Part shown: positions 7,099-15,874 of the stretch, in pieces | Layout of the letters: every line of letters begins with the position of its first letter | Position numbering within the stretch: the first letter of the stretch is position 1 | Source: Bacillus nitratireducens | Lineage (GTDB): Bacteria > Bacillota > Bacilli > Bacillales > Bacillaceae_G | Direction of reading: 5' to 3' | DNA: 64,000 nucleotides | Assembly: GCF_001884135.1 (NCBI RefSeq) | Contig: NZ_MAOC01000087.1 | Location: 1 to 64,000 of the forward strand | Notes under the pieces: generated by a model | Database searches by the model: none | What the model was told of the DNA's origin: nothing | The model's input: only the letters and a program-made list of their open reading frames with translations | Program-made: the position numbers and the translations under genes

Positions 7099-9763
7099 AG
7101 TTTCTCTTAACTAATTTAATGATTTCATTCACAACAAGCGGAATGATACTTAATAAGAGAACAAATCCCCAATCGCGTAATGTTAATGCATGCACACCAA
7201 ATATATTGGCAAGAGGAGGGATGGAGATAATACAAACTTGCATAAGAACACCGATAAGAAGTGAGAAGACTAAATATTTATTTGTAAATATCCCAATTGA
7301 AAAAATCGATTTCGTTCTTGAACGTAAGTTAAATGAATGAACGAGTTGAGAAAAACTAAGAACGACAAATGCCATCGTTTGAGCATGTAATAGAGCGTCT
7401 TCATCAATTTGCTCTGGGAAGAGAGGAAATAAATTTGTATCTCCTGTATAGAGCTTTGCCCCAACGATAAAGGCTGTTAAAGTGAGAAGTCCAATTACAA
7501 CCCCATTGAAAATAAGAAAAGGAACGCTACCGCTAAATAAGCTTTCTTTCGCATGTCGTGGTTTTTCCTTCATCACATCTGGATCTTCAGGATCAACACC
7601 GAGTGACAGTGCAGGCAGTGTATCTGTAATTAAATTTACCCACAAAATGTGAATAGGTCGTAGTGGTGTTGCCCAGCCAAGTAAAATAGCTAAAAATAAA
7701 GCGATAATTTCTCCGAAGTTACAAGAGAGTAGGAAGAGAATCGATTTTTTTATATTACGATAAATATTTCTACCTTCTTCAACGGCTTTAACGATAGATG
7801 AGAAGTTATCGTCTGTTAAAACGACATCTGCTGCGCCTTTTGCGACATCTGTTCCGGTAATGCCCATTGCTACTCCAACATCTGCTTGTTTTAAAGATGG
7901 AGCATCATTTACACCGTCTCCAGTCATGGAAACAATATTTCCTTTAGCGCGTAATGCTTTTACGATCTTTACTTTATGCTCTGGAGAGACTCTGGCGAAT
8001 ACATTTAAGTGATTAATTTTATTTGCTAGTTCTGTATCTGGGATGTTATCTAATTCAGTTCCAATCATAATTTCAGATATTTCTTTGGCAATACCAAGTT
8101 CTTTGGCAATTGCAAAGGCGGTATCTTTATGGTCACCAGTAATCATAACTGTGCGAATACCGGCTTTTTTACATTCTGTAATGGAATCTTTTACTTCTGT
8201 ACGTGGTGGATCAATCATACCGACAAGACCTATAAAGATGAGATTTTCTTCGAGATGATTTATATCCACATAGCTTGAATTGTATTGTTTAAATGCGAAT
8301 GAAAGTACTCTTAAAGCTTCTTGAGACATTGACTGGGCAGCATCTAATATTTGATTTTTATCAGAATCTGTTAGGACCTCGATTTTGTTATTTATAAAGA
8401 TATGGGTGCAGTGAGGTAAAAGTTTATCGATAGCACCTTTCGTCATACTATAGTATTTTTCATCGTACGTGTGTACAGTTGACATCATTTTACGATCAGA
8501 ATCGAAAGGTAGTTCGTTAACGCGTTCATGTATCTTTTCTAAATGATCCTTTTGCATGTTAAAAGTGTTTCCAGCAACGAGAAGCGCAATTTCAGTAGGG
8601 TCTCCGGTTTGTGAGTCATTATTGTAAGACGCATCATTACATAGCACCATATTTTCTAACAATAGACGTTGCGCATCATTATTTACATTTAAATTTTCTA
8701 AGTGATCGTATGTGTTATCACTATAAAAGTGAGTAACAGTCATTTTATTTTGAGTTAATGTACCCGTTTTATCTGAACAAATAATTGTGACAGAACCGAG
8801 GGCTTCAACAGCTGGTAGTTTACGAATGATAACATTTTGTTTAATCATACGCTGAACACCAATTGCAAGAACGATGGAAACGATAGCTGGCAAACCTTCT
8901 GGAATGGCTGCAACAGCTAAACTAATCGCAGTCATGAACATTTCTAATGTATCTCGTCCTTGTAAAAAACCGATGAGAAACATAGTAGCACAAATAGCTA
9001 CAGCGACAAAACCTAAATATTTTCCTACTTGTGCTAAGCTTTTTTGAAGTGGTGTCATATCATCGTCTGCTTCATGTAAAAGGGTAGCGATTTTACCAAT
9101 CTGTGAGTTCATTCCAGTTTCAACAGCGACACCAACTCCGCGTCCGTATGTTACTAGCGTCGACATAAAGGCCATGTTTTTTTGATCGCCTAATGGCACT
9201 TGTTCATCACTTTGCATAGAAGGGTGGTAGATTGCATCTTTATCAACAGGGACAGATTCACCAGTTAGAGCAGATTCTTCAACCTTTAAATTAGCAGTCT
9301 CGATAAGCCGTAAATCACATGGGATATATCGTCCGGCATCAAGCATAACGATATCACCTGGAACGACGTGTTCAGATGGGATTTCTTTAAGTTCGCCGTC
9401 TCGTTTTACGATAGCTTTAGGTGTCGCCATTTTCTTTAGTGCTTCTAAAGCTTGCTCGGCCTTTGATTCTTGAATGACACCGATAACTGCATTTAAAATC
9501 ACAACGAGCGCGATAATACTTGCATCGGCCCATTCACCTACAAAGGCGGAAATAAGGGCAGCAATAATAAGGACATATACGAGGACGTCGTTAATTTGGG
9601 TGAAAATGCGTTGCCATAAAGTACGTTTTTGTTTTGTAGCTAATTCATTAGAACCATATTGCTTTAAACGTTCATTTACGATTTCATCTGTTAAACCGTG
9701 TTGTTCATTTGTTTCTAGGTCGATTAATGTTTGATTTTTCGTCTTACTGTACCAATTGCTCAT
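7097..9763 (-). CDS. yloB: Calcium-translocating P-type ATPase (PMCA/SERCA type)
   Basis: 888 residues, like B. subtilis YloB (about 890). It expels Ca2+ using ATP. In order: an N-terminal cation-ATPase domain; TGES (167-170) of the actuator; the membrane Ca2+-binding PEGL (288-291); the phosphorylation site DKTGT with Asp331; a nucleotide-binding domain; TGDGVNDAPSLKQADVG near 614; and a C-terminal six-helix region with NLITDTLPALSLG. YloB in B. subtilis is linked to sporulation. GGAGGT lies 9 nt before ATG 9763. It is monocistronic and convergent with yceH. Confidence 0.93.
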   Translation of the reverse strand: MSNWYSKTKNQTLIDLETNEQHGLTDEIVNERLKQYGSNELATKQKRTLWQRIFTQINDVLVYVLIIAALISAFVGEWADASIIALVVILNAVIGVIQESKAEQALEALKKMATPKAIVKRDGELKEIPSEHVVPGDIVMLDAGRYIPCDLRLIETANLKVEESALTGESVPVDKDAIYHPSMQSDEQVPLGDQKNMAFMSTLVTYGRGVGVAVETGMNSQIGKIATLLHEADDDMTPLQKSLAQVGKYLGFVAVAICATMFLIGFLQGRDTLEMFMTAISLAVAAIPEGLPAIVSIVLAIGVQRMIKQNVIIRKLPAVEALGSVTIICSDKTGTLTQNKMTVTHFYSDNTYDHLENLNVNNDAQRLLLENMVLCNDASYNNDSQTGDPTEIALLVAGNTFNMQKDHLEKIHERVNELPFDSDRKMMSTVHTYDEKYYSMTKGAIDKLLPHCTHIFINNKIEVLTDSDKNQILDAAQSMSQEALRVLSFAFKQYNSSYVDINHLEENLIFIGLVGMIDPPRTEVKDSITECKKAGIRTVMITGDHKDTAFAIAKELGIAKEISEIMIGTELDNIPDTELANKINHLNVFARVSPEHKVKIVKALRAKGNIVSMTGDGVNDAPSLKQADVGVAMGITGTDVAKGAADVVLTDDNFSSIVKAVEEGRNIYRNIKKSILFLLSCNFGEIIALFLAILLGWATPLRPIHILWVNLITDTLPALSLGVDPEDPDVMKEKPRHAKESLFSGSVPFLIFNGVVIGLLTLTAFIVGAKLYTGDTNLFPLFPEQIDEDALLHAQTMAFVVLSFSQLVHSFNLRSRTKSIFSIGIFTNKYLVFSLLIGVLMQVCIISIPPLANIFGVHALTLRDWGFVLLLSIIPLVVNEIIKLVKRN

Positions 9764-9927
9764 AAGTAAGCACCTCCAGTAAAAACAGTTAGCAATGGTA
9801 GTGTTGCTATTATTTGTGAGTAGTATGTATGGAGAAAAAATCTAAGGTGAGGTTCTACTTTCATTGTACAGTATTTTAAAATGTGATGAGGAAAAGCGTA
9901 GAGTTGTCATGAATTTGTTGAAATTAA

Positions 9928-9954
9928 AAAGAGCCTCTATTTAGGAGGCTCTTT
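9928..9954 (-). terminator. Terminator of yfkK
   Basis: AAAGAGCCTC / GAGGCTCTTT 10-bp stem, followed on the minus strand by TTTTTAATTT. Confidence 0.8.
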
Positions 9955-9955
9955 G

Positions 9956-10180
9956 TTATTTTTTAATTAATGTACCTAACTCTTCTGTAATAGCTTGCAT
10001 TTCACTAATGCTAAATGTTTCACGTTTCATAACATGCTCATAAATATCACGTAAGTCTTCGTACATTTCTTCGTTAAAGCTAGCTGCTCTCATTGCTCCA
10101 GCATTAACCATGCGTAGTTTTTCTTTAATAGCTTCTACCATATATTCAACGTTTTCTTCTGATTTTACGGATAAATCCAC
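9956..10180 (-). CDS. yfkK: UPF0435/DUF1128 protein YfkK
   Basis: 74 residues from GTG 10180, with AAAGGGGG upstream. The sequence [20 protein letters not shown] and the [17 protein letters not shown] segment identify the UPF0435 (DUF1128) family, small cytoplasmic helical proteins of unknown function in Bacillales. It is divergent from the yfkJ phosphatase, the same arrangement as in B. subtilis. Nothing in the sequence points to a catalytic role. Confidence 0.88.
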
Positions 10181-10354
10181 CGAAGTGTCCCCCTTTAAAA
10201 TAACATAAGGCTATCTTAACATTTTTTATCATTTTCGTTAATGAAACTTTTCAATCCTATTAAATTAGTAGGGATTTCCTTTATAATTAATAATTGGTTG
10301 TTTATACTATAAGTATATATTAAGAAATGCACCAAGAAGGGAAGAAACAAAAAT

Positions 10355-10819
10355 ATGGTCCAAGTATTGTTTGTTTGTCTTGGGAACATTTGCCGTTCTC
10401 CAATGGCAGAAGCGATTTTTCGAGATCTTGTCGTAAAAGAGGGACTCGAAGAGAAAATTGTCATTGATTCTGCAGGAACTGGAGATTGGCATATTGGTCA
10501 TCCACCACATAAGGGAACACAAAAAAATTTAAAAGAAAATGAAGTCGCTTTTGAAGGAATTAAAGCAAGGAAAGTAGAAAAAGAAGACTTAACAAAGTTT
10601 GATTATATTATTGCCATGGACAACAAGAATATAGCAGATTTAAAAAGTTTAGGTAAAACTGGAGGCTATATTGGTATGCTGTCCGATTTTGTTCCAGACG
10701 GTGGCTGGACAGACGTTCCTGACCCTTACTTTACAGGGAACTTCCAAGAAGTGTATGACCTTGTAACAGAAGGGTGTGCAAAGCTATTAGCTTTCATTCG
10801 AAATGAACAAGGAATATGA
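10355..10819 (+). CDS. yfkJ: Low-molecular-weight protein-tyrosine phosphatase
   Basis: 154 residues. The phosphate loop CLGNICRS (Cys8 to Arg14, CX5R) at the N-terminus and the general acid in DVPDPYFTG near residue 126 define an active LMW-PTP. B. subtilis YfkJ is a stress-associated paralogue of YwlE. AAGGGAAG precedes the ATG. It heads a three-gene plus-strand group (yfkJ, yfkI, yfkH) with gaps of 53 and 6 bp, so it is probably cotranscribed with a stress protein and a YihY membrane protein. Confidence 0.93.
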   Translation: MVQVLFVCLGNICRSPMAEAIFRDLVVKEGLEEKIVIDSAGTGDWHIGHPPHKGTQKNLKENEVAFEGIKARKVEKEDLTKFDYIIAMDNKNIADLKSLGKTGGYIGMLSDFVPDGGWTDVPDPYFTGNFQEVYDLVTEGCAKLLAFIRNEQGI

Positions 10820-10872
10820 GGAAGCTTAGAAAGTAATACTTTCTAACATAAGAAATGAAAGGGTGAAGGAAT

Positions 10873-11388
10873 ATGGCAAAGAAAAATAATATTGCTCGAA
10901 ACATTGCGATTGGTGTAGCTGCAGGTGTAGCTGTATCTATGTTAAAGAAAGAAAACCGTGAAAAAGTAAAAAATACAGCGGGAAAAGCAAAAACAAAGAT
11001 GATTGAAATCGGTGAAAATGCGAAGATAAAAGAAAAAGTGCAAACTGTTACAGATAAAGGACGCGAACTTGCTGATTTTAATGTAGTGAAAGCGAAAGTA
11101 GCAGAAATTAAAAAATTAACGCCGTCTGTTGTAGAGACGTTAAAAGAAACGAAAGAAATTTTTAGTAAGAAAAAAGTTGAGCCAGTAGAAAAACCAGAAA
11201 CGATCGAAATTCAAGCTGTATCTCCGAAAGTAGATGAGCTTAAAGCGGAAGAAGAGCCAGTGGTAGCTGAAGATGGTGGTATGAAAGAAGCGCGTGAATT
11301 ATTTATGAAAGACTCAAATGCAGAGGAAAAAAAAACTGAAGCATACATTGAGCTAAAGCAAAATAAAGAAGAGAAGAAAAGCGTTTAA
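10873..11388 (+). CDS. yfkI: YtxH/YfkI-like general stress protein
   Basis: 171 residues. The start (NIARNIAIGVAAGVAVSML, residues 6-24) is a single hydrophobic segment of YtxH type. The rest is highly charged and Lys/Glu-rich, with predicted coiled coil and low complexity (EKPETIEIQ, EEPVVAEDGG). It is probably a membrane-anchored desiccation- or stress-type protein. AAAGGGTGAAGG precedes the ATG. The order yfkJ-yfkI-yfkH is preserved, and the stop is only 6 bp from the next start. The molecular function is not known. Confidence 0.78.
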   Translation: MAKKNNIARNIAIGVAAGVAVSMLKKENREKVKNTAGKAKTKMIEIGENAKIKEKVQTVTDKGRELADFNVVKAKVAEIKKLTPSVVETLKETKEIFSKKKVEPVEKPETIEIQAVSPKVDELKAEEEPVVAEDGGMKEARELFMKDSNAEEKKTEAYIELKQNKEEKKSV

Positions 11389-11394
11389 AAATAT

Positions 11395-12264
11395 ATGAGA
11401 AAATTTATAGAAAAAGTAAGAAGACATCGTACTTTTTCGTTCGGAAAAGATTTATATGACCGGACGATGCGCGATGATGTAGCGGGCTTGGCAGCACAGC
11501 TCGCTTATTTCTTCTTGCTTGCGATTTTCCCTGGGCTTGTTTTCTTAATTACGCTTCTTGGCTTTATTGACCTTCAAACAGAAAGTGTGCTCAATTTATT
11601 AGAACCGTACGTACCAGAAGATGCGATGAATTTAATTGAAGTAAACGTAGATAAAGTTGTAAACGAGCAAAATGGTGGTTTATTATCATTTGGTTTACTA
11701 TCGATGCTATGGTTTGCTTCAAACGGGGTGAATGCGGTTATGAATGCTTTTAACCGTGCTTATGATGTAACAGAAACCCGTTCCTTTATTAAAACAAGAG
11801 CTTTATCTATCGTGTTTACGTTAGCAATAATTTTTATGATTGTGTTTGCACTAATCGTTCCGGTATTTGGACAAGTGATTGGGGCAGCTGTGTTTAAAGC
11901 AATTGGTTTATCGGATAGTTTTTCTTACGTTTGGAGTATTACGCGTTTAGTAGCGAGTTTCTTCGTTTTGTTCGCTTTATTTAGCTTTTTATATACGTTT
12001 GCTCCTGATCGGAAATTAAAGCGAAGAGAAGTCATATCGGGGGCTTTATTTGCTACTGTAGGATGGATTGTGGTATCGTACTCATTTGCCTATTATGTAG
12101 ATAAATTTGCAAATTACGCTAATACATATGGTGGTCTCGGTGGTATCATTATTTTAATGTTATGGTTTTACTTAACTGGGTGGGTAATTTTACTTGGCGG
12201 TGAAATTAATGGTTTACTCCATCATTATAGAACGGGTGACAATAATTCCCGTAATGAAAAATGA
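11395..12264 (+). CDS. yfkH: YihY/BrkB-family membrane protein (YfkH)
   Basis: 289 residues, six hydrophobic segments. Family marks are DVAGLAAQLAYFFLLAIFP near residue 29, WFASNGVNAVMNAFNRAYDV near 103 and the terminal GGLGGIIILMLWFYLTGWV followed by LGGEINGLL. YihY/BrkB proteins were once called ribonuclease BN in error; their role is unproven. It directly follows yfkI in what looks like one transcript. A small Asn/Lys-rich ORF and a terminator lie behind it. Confidence 0.9.
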   Translation: MRKFIEKVRRHRTFSFGKDLYDRTMRDDVAGLAAQLAYFFLLAIFPGLVFLITLLGFIDLQTESVLNLLEPYVPEDAMNLIEVNVDKVVNEQNGGLLSFGLLSMLWFASNGVNAVMNAFNRAYDVTETRSFIKTRALSIVFTLAIIFMIVFALIVPVFGQVIGAAVFKAIGLSDSFSYVWSITRLVASFFVLFALFSFLYTFAPDRKLKRREVISGALFATVGWIVVSYSFAYYVDKFANYANTYGGLGGIIILMLWFYLTGWVILLGGEINGLLHHYRTGDNNSRNEK

Positions 12265-12304
12265 GCTCTTGTTCCATAATAAAAGGGAACAGGGGGGATA
12301 TTTC

Positions 12305-12418
12305 ATGAGTAACAATAAAAAGAACCACAATAATAAAAGTAACAATAAACAAAAGAGCAGTTCGCATCCAAAGCATAAAACGAGCAGCAGTGCGAACGGT
12401 CACAATAGCTACCATTAA
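12305..12418 (+). CDS. 37-residue Asn/Lys/Ser/His-rich small protein
   Basis: ATG 12305 follows a strong AGGGGGG at about 12290-12296. The 37-residue product (MSNNKKNHNNKSNNKQKSSS then HPKHKTSSSANGHNSYH) is strongly basic, with no hydrophobic residues beyond the start. It ends two bases before a terminator. I do not recognise a family. The composition is that of a disordered nucleic-acid- or spore-associated peptide, but that is only a guess. The good ribosome site and terminator are the evidence for a real gene. Confidence 0.6.
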   Translation: MSNNKKNHNNKSNNKQKSSSHPKHKTSSSANGHNSYH

Positions 12419-12424
12419 AAAAAG

Positions 12425-12450
12425 CGGGTCCTTTATGAGGGACCCGTTTT
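12425..12450. terminator. Bidirectional terminator
   Basis: CGGGTCC / GGACCCG stem with an 8-nt loop and flanking A and T runs. It serves the yfkH transcript and, on the other strand, the PfeT-type ATPase. Confidence 0.82.
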
Positions 12451-14374
12451 ATTTGTTTCCTTTTAATAATCGCAAACCATTTAAAATGACAAGAATCGTA
12501 CTTCCTTCATGTCCAATAACACCGAATGGAAGAGCCAAAAATTGCAAGAAGTTAGAACAAATCAGCATTGCAATTACAGCTAGCGAAAAGATTACATTTT
12601 GCTTCACAATACGGTTCATTCGTTTTGATAAACGGATGGCTTGAGAGAGACGAGATAATTCGTTCTTCATGAGAACAACGTCTGCAGTCTCTAATGCCAC
12701 GTCTGTTCCTTCACCCATTGCAACACCAATACTAGCAGTAGCGAGTGCAGGTGCATCGTTTATACCATCTCCAACCATGGCGACTATGCCGTACTTTTCT
12801 TTTAACTGCTTTATCGTTTCAACTTTCGTTTCTGGTAAACATGATGCGTAATATTCTTTTATATTACTTTCATGGGCAATTGCTTTTGCTGTTTCTTCAT
12901 TATCACCAGTAATCATGATTGCTTCTACACCAATGCTTTGTAAATCATGAATAGCAGCTATTGTTTCTTGACGAAGGGTATCTTTTAAAGCGATTAGTCC
13001 AAGAATACCATCCTCATCACTTATATAAACGACAGTTTTTCCCTCTTTTTCAAGTGAGGCAGAAATGCCATTATGAAATGTTTTTGTTTCTTCTCCGATA
13101 AAATCAGCTTTACCAATTTTATAAGCGTTGTTTTCTAATATTCCTTTTAATCCAAAACCAGTTACATCTTCAACGTTTTCTGGTTTTTTTATCGTAATGT
13201 CGTAAGCATGTTTTGCATATTTAACAATCGCTTCTGCTAAAGGATGTGTAGAGTGACTTTCAATCGCTGCTGTAATAGAAAGTACTTCACTTTCTGCTAT
13301 GCCTTCTCGAACATATACATCTGTTACAGTAGGTTTTCCTTGTGTTAATGTTCCTGTTTTATCAAAGGCAATCGCCTTTACTGAAGCTAGACGTTCTAAA
13401 TGAATACCACCTTTAAAGAGAATACCATTTCTCGCTCCGTTTGAAATTGCTGATAAAGTTGCTGGTGTAATGGCTGCAACTAGCGCACAAGGAGAAGCGA
13501 CTACAAGTAAGATCATAGCGCGATAAAACGTTTCATTCCAACTCCAATCAAGTAAGAAATGAGGAACGAACATCATAAGCGTAACAACGAGTAGTACACC
13601 TTTTACGTATGTTCCTTCAAACCTTTCGATGAATAGTTGTGATGGTGATTTTTCGCTTTGTGCACTTTGAACGAGGCGAATAATCTTTTGGAATAATGTT
13701 TGATCGCTTGGCTTCGTAATTTTAACTTCGATAGCACCACGTAAATTTACAGTGCCGGCAAATACTTCATCACCGAATTTTTTCTCATTCGGAATAGGTT
13801 CTCCTGTAATAGCTGCTTCATCAATATTTGTTTCACCATTATGAATTGTGCCATCAGCAGGAACACGCTCACCTGGCTTAATTAAAATAATATCGTTAAT
13901 TTGTAATTGTCCAACAGGAATACGTTCCTCAGTTCCGTTTGAAATACGTAATGCTTCTTCCGGTTGTAGATCAAGAAGCGCTGAAATTTCTTTTTGGCTT
14001 TTACTTAATGTATAAGATTCCATTGCTCCGCTTAATGCAAAGATGAAGATTAAAATAGCACCTTCTGCCCAGTAACCGATAACTGCGGCACCGATAGCTG
14101 CAAAAATCATGAGCATTTCAACATTTAGCTCTTTCTCTTCAATTGTGTCTTCAATACCTTCTTTTGCTTTTGCAAATCCTCCAATTACATAGGCAAGGAT
14201 ATAGAAAGTAATACCTGCGCTTATTGCCTCGTTTTTTGTGAATAACCAGCCAGCTAAAATGAAAATACCAGATGCGATTGCAAATATAAGTTCATAATGT
14301 TTCTTTAATGTATCCCATAAAGAGGGATGAGAAATATCTTTTTGTGCTTGTAATGTTTTTACTTCTGCGTTCAT
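12449..14374 (-). CDS. pfeT: P1B-4-type metal-efflux ATPase (PfeT/ZosA-like)
   Basis: 641 residues. It lacks an N-terminal metal-binding domain. The actuator motif is TGEP (190-193). The membrane motif is SPC (294-296) rather than CPC, the phosphorylated residue is Asp338 in DKTGT, and HEGST lies in a C-terminal membrane helix. SPC plus HEG[GS] marks the P1B-4 subgroup. The B. subtilis member PfeT (formerly ZosA/YkvW) exports Fe(II) under PerR control. AAAGGAGCG precedes ATG 14374. A PerR-like box lies about 130 bp upstream, which supports Fe or Zn efflux under peroxide control. The metal is inferred, not shown. Confidence 0.87.
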   Translation of the reverse strand: MNAEVKTLQAQKDISHPSLWDTLKKHYELIFAIASGIFILAGWLFTKNEAISAGITFYILAYVIGGFAKAKEGIEDTIEEKELNVEMLMIFAAIGAAVIGYWAEGAILIFIFALSGAMESYTLSKSQKEISALLDLQPEEALRISNGTEERIPVGQLQINDIILIKPGERVPADGTIHNGETNIDEAAITGEPIPNEKKFGDEVFAGTVNLRGAIEVKITKPSDQTLFQKIIRLVQSAQSEKSPSQLFIERFEGTYVKGVLLVVTLMMFVPHFLLDWSWNETFYRAMILLVVASPCALVAAITPATLSAISNGARNGILFKGGIHLERLASVKAIAFDKTGTLTQGKPTVTDVYVREGIAESEVLSITAAIESHSTHPLAEAIVKYAKHAYDITIKKPENVEDVTGFGLKGILENNAYKIGKADFIGEETKTFHNGISASLEKEGKTVVYISDEDGILGLIALKDTLRQETIAAIHDLQSIGVEAIMITGDNEETAKAIAHESNIKEYYASCLPETKVETIKQLKEKYGIVAMVGDGINDAPALATASIGVAMGEGTDVALETADVVLMKNELSRLSQAIRLSKRMNRIVKQNVIFSLAVIAMLICSNFLQFLALPFGVIGHEGSTILVILNGLRLLKGNK

Positions 14375-14444
14375 TACTACTCGCTCCTTTCGAATTCTTA
14401 TTGAGAAAAAGAATCAAAATCGAAACCCCTATAAAACGACGAAA

Positions 14445-14469
14445 GCTGCCATCCATAATGGATAGCAGC
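14445..14469 (-). other. Leader hairpin of pfeT-type gene
   Basis: GCTGCCATCCAT and ATGGATAGCAGC pair almost perfectly (one G-U) around a tiny loop, between the PerR-like box and the ATPase start. It could be an mRNA 5' structure; no clear terminator T-run follows. Confidence 0.35.
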
Positions 14470-14503
14470 ATTTCTGTTGAATCTGATTTTAATAGTTATT
14501 ATG

Positions 14504-14518
14504 TTGTAATTATTCTAT
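14504..14518. promoter_or_regulatory. PerR-box-like site upstream of pfeT
   Basis: TTGTAATTATTCTAT matches the Bacillus PerR box (TTATAATNATTATAA) at 12 of 15 positions. It lies in the minus-strand promoter region of the PfeT-like gene, whose B. subtilis counterpart is PerR-regulated. Confidence 0.5.
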
Positions 14519-14562
14519 AGTATAGCATATGTTTTTCTTAGATGATATGTTTTTGTTTTAGT

Positions 14563-14722
14563 ATAAAGTAAAACTTTAATTAGTGGGGGTTTTGTTCATC
14601 ACCCACTGATTATTAGCCCCTACCAATCGGGCTTTTACGGGCAGCAGGGCTCCCACCTAACTTCTTTGCCCCAGCCGAATTTGGAGGTGGAAGTTTTACT
14701 GCCTGGCGAATAGCGGGATAAA
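14563..14722 (-). mobile_element. bcr1-type repeat, complete copy (reverse orientation)
   Basis: A 150-bp palindrome-rich element bounded by ATAAA at 14563-14567 and 14718-14722 (TTTAT on the other strand). It aligns over its whole length with the reverse complement of the copy at 17430-17587. It contains no ORF. From memory, bcr1 is a non-autonomous, probably mobile ~155-bp repeat specific to the B. cereus group, with TTTAT duplications. Confidence 0.8.
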
Positions 14723-14800
14723 CTGAAAACTTGTGTTTTTGCATTTCCTTTGGTATATATGAATATTGTTCATAAAAAGATCGGAAAGGAAGACATCAAG

Positions 14801-15751
14801 TTGAAGACAGAGAAATTTTTTACCAATCCGATTGGCGTGTTTATTGCTGCAATAGTAGCAACCTTTTTATGGGGAAGCGCATTTCCCTTTATTAAATTAA
14901 GCTATGTTGAACTTGGAATTCAGCCACAAGAAGTCGGAGAACAAATATTATTTGCGGGTTATCGCTTTTTCTTATCTGGTGCAATGCTCTTATTATTTTT
15001 TAAAGCGTTAGGAAAAGATATGCAATTCAAAAAAGGAACAGGGAAGCAGTTAGTTCAAATTGGTTTGTTCCAAACTTTTCTTCAATATATATGTTTTTAT
15101 ATTGGAATGAGTTACAGTTCAGGAATTGAAGGAGCGATTATTTCAGGAACATCATCATTCTTTCAAATTTTATTCGCGCACTTTTTATATAAAGATGATG
15201 CTCTCAATATGAGAAAAATAATTGGAGTATCTATCGGTTTTTGTGGTGTGATTTTGGTGAATGTACCGAGTGATGGAAGCTTATCATTCCACTTTGGAAT
15301 AGGTAGCTTATTACTTCTTGGGGCAGCAATGATGTATTCGTATGGAAATATACTAGCAAAAGAAGGAAGTAAAACATTAGATGTTGGGTACATGACAGCA
15401 TACCAAATGATTTTTGGATCAATTGGATTACTATGTATAGGTGCATTTCAAGTTGGAGTAATACCATTTACATTTAGCCTACATGCAATACTTATGCTTA
15501 TATATTTATCGTTCTTATCGGCAGCGGGATTTTGTATATGGAATACAATTATGAAGTATAACAAAGTAGGAAAAGTTTCGATGTATATGTTCTTTATACC
15601 AGTGTTTGGTGTTTTACTATCCAGTCTAATTTTAGGGGAAGCAATTCATTCCTTTGTACTATTTGGTTTAGCATGTGTTGCAGCGGGAATTATTGTAGTA
15701 AATCGCGCTCCGGCTAAACAGAAAATTGAGCAAGAAAAACAGGTAGCATAG
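14801..15751 (+). CDS. EamA/DMT-family permease
   Basis: 316 residues from TTG 14801, chosen because GGAAAGGAAG (14783-14792) is 8 nt upstream; an in-frame ATG at 14759 has no ribosome site. Ten hydrophobic segments in two EamA halves: the first begins VFIAAIVATFLWGSAFPFIK, and the second GSLLLLGAAMMYSYGNILAK near residue 180. These drug/metabolite transporters export amino acids, nucleosides or other small molecules; the substrate cannot be told. The gene is immediately downstream of a bcr1 copy and ends in its own terminator, so its promoter probably lies in or next to the repeat. Confidence 0.85.
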   Translation: MKTEKFFTNPIGVFIAAIVATFLWGSAFPFIKLSYVELGIQPQEVGEQILFAGYRFFLSGAMLLLFFKALGKDMQFKKGTGKQLVQIGLFQTFLQYICFYIGMSYSSGIEGAIISGTSSFFQILFAHFLYKDDALNMRKIIGVSIGFCGVILVNVPSDGSLSFHFGIGSLLLLGAAMMYSYGNILAKEGSKTLDVGYMTAYQMIFGSIGLLCIGAFQVGVIPFTFSLHAILMLIYLSFLSAAGFCIWNTIMKYNKVGKVSMYMFFIPVFGVLLSSLILGEAIHSFVLFGLACVAAGIIVVNRAPAKQKIEQEKQVA

Positions 15752-15774
15752 AGAACAGAAAAACGATTAAAATG

Positions 15775-15801
15775 GAAGAACAGCAATGTTCTTCTTTTTT
15801 T
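15775..15801 (+). terminator. Terminator after EamA permease
   Basis: GAAGAACA / TGTTCTTC stem, GCAA tetraloop, seven T. Confidence 0.8.
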
Positions 15802-15874
15802 ACATAGAAAAAGGAAAACGTGCCATATGTAACGAAAAAAAGATAGAAAAAGCATTTATTGAGGAGAACATATT

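Noticed and set aside
14563-14722. Structured riboswitch ahead of the EamA gene
   Set aside because: The same sequence occurs again at 17430-17587 and, decayed, at 20530-20688, with TTTAT duplications, so it is a repeat element and not a gene-specific aptamer.
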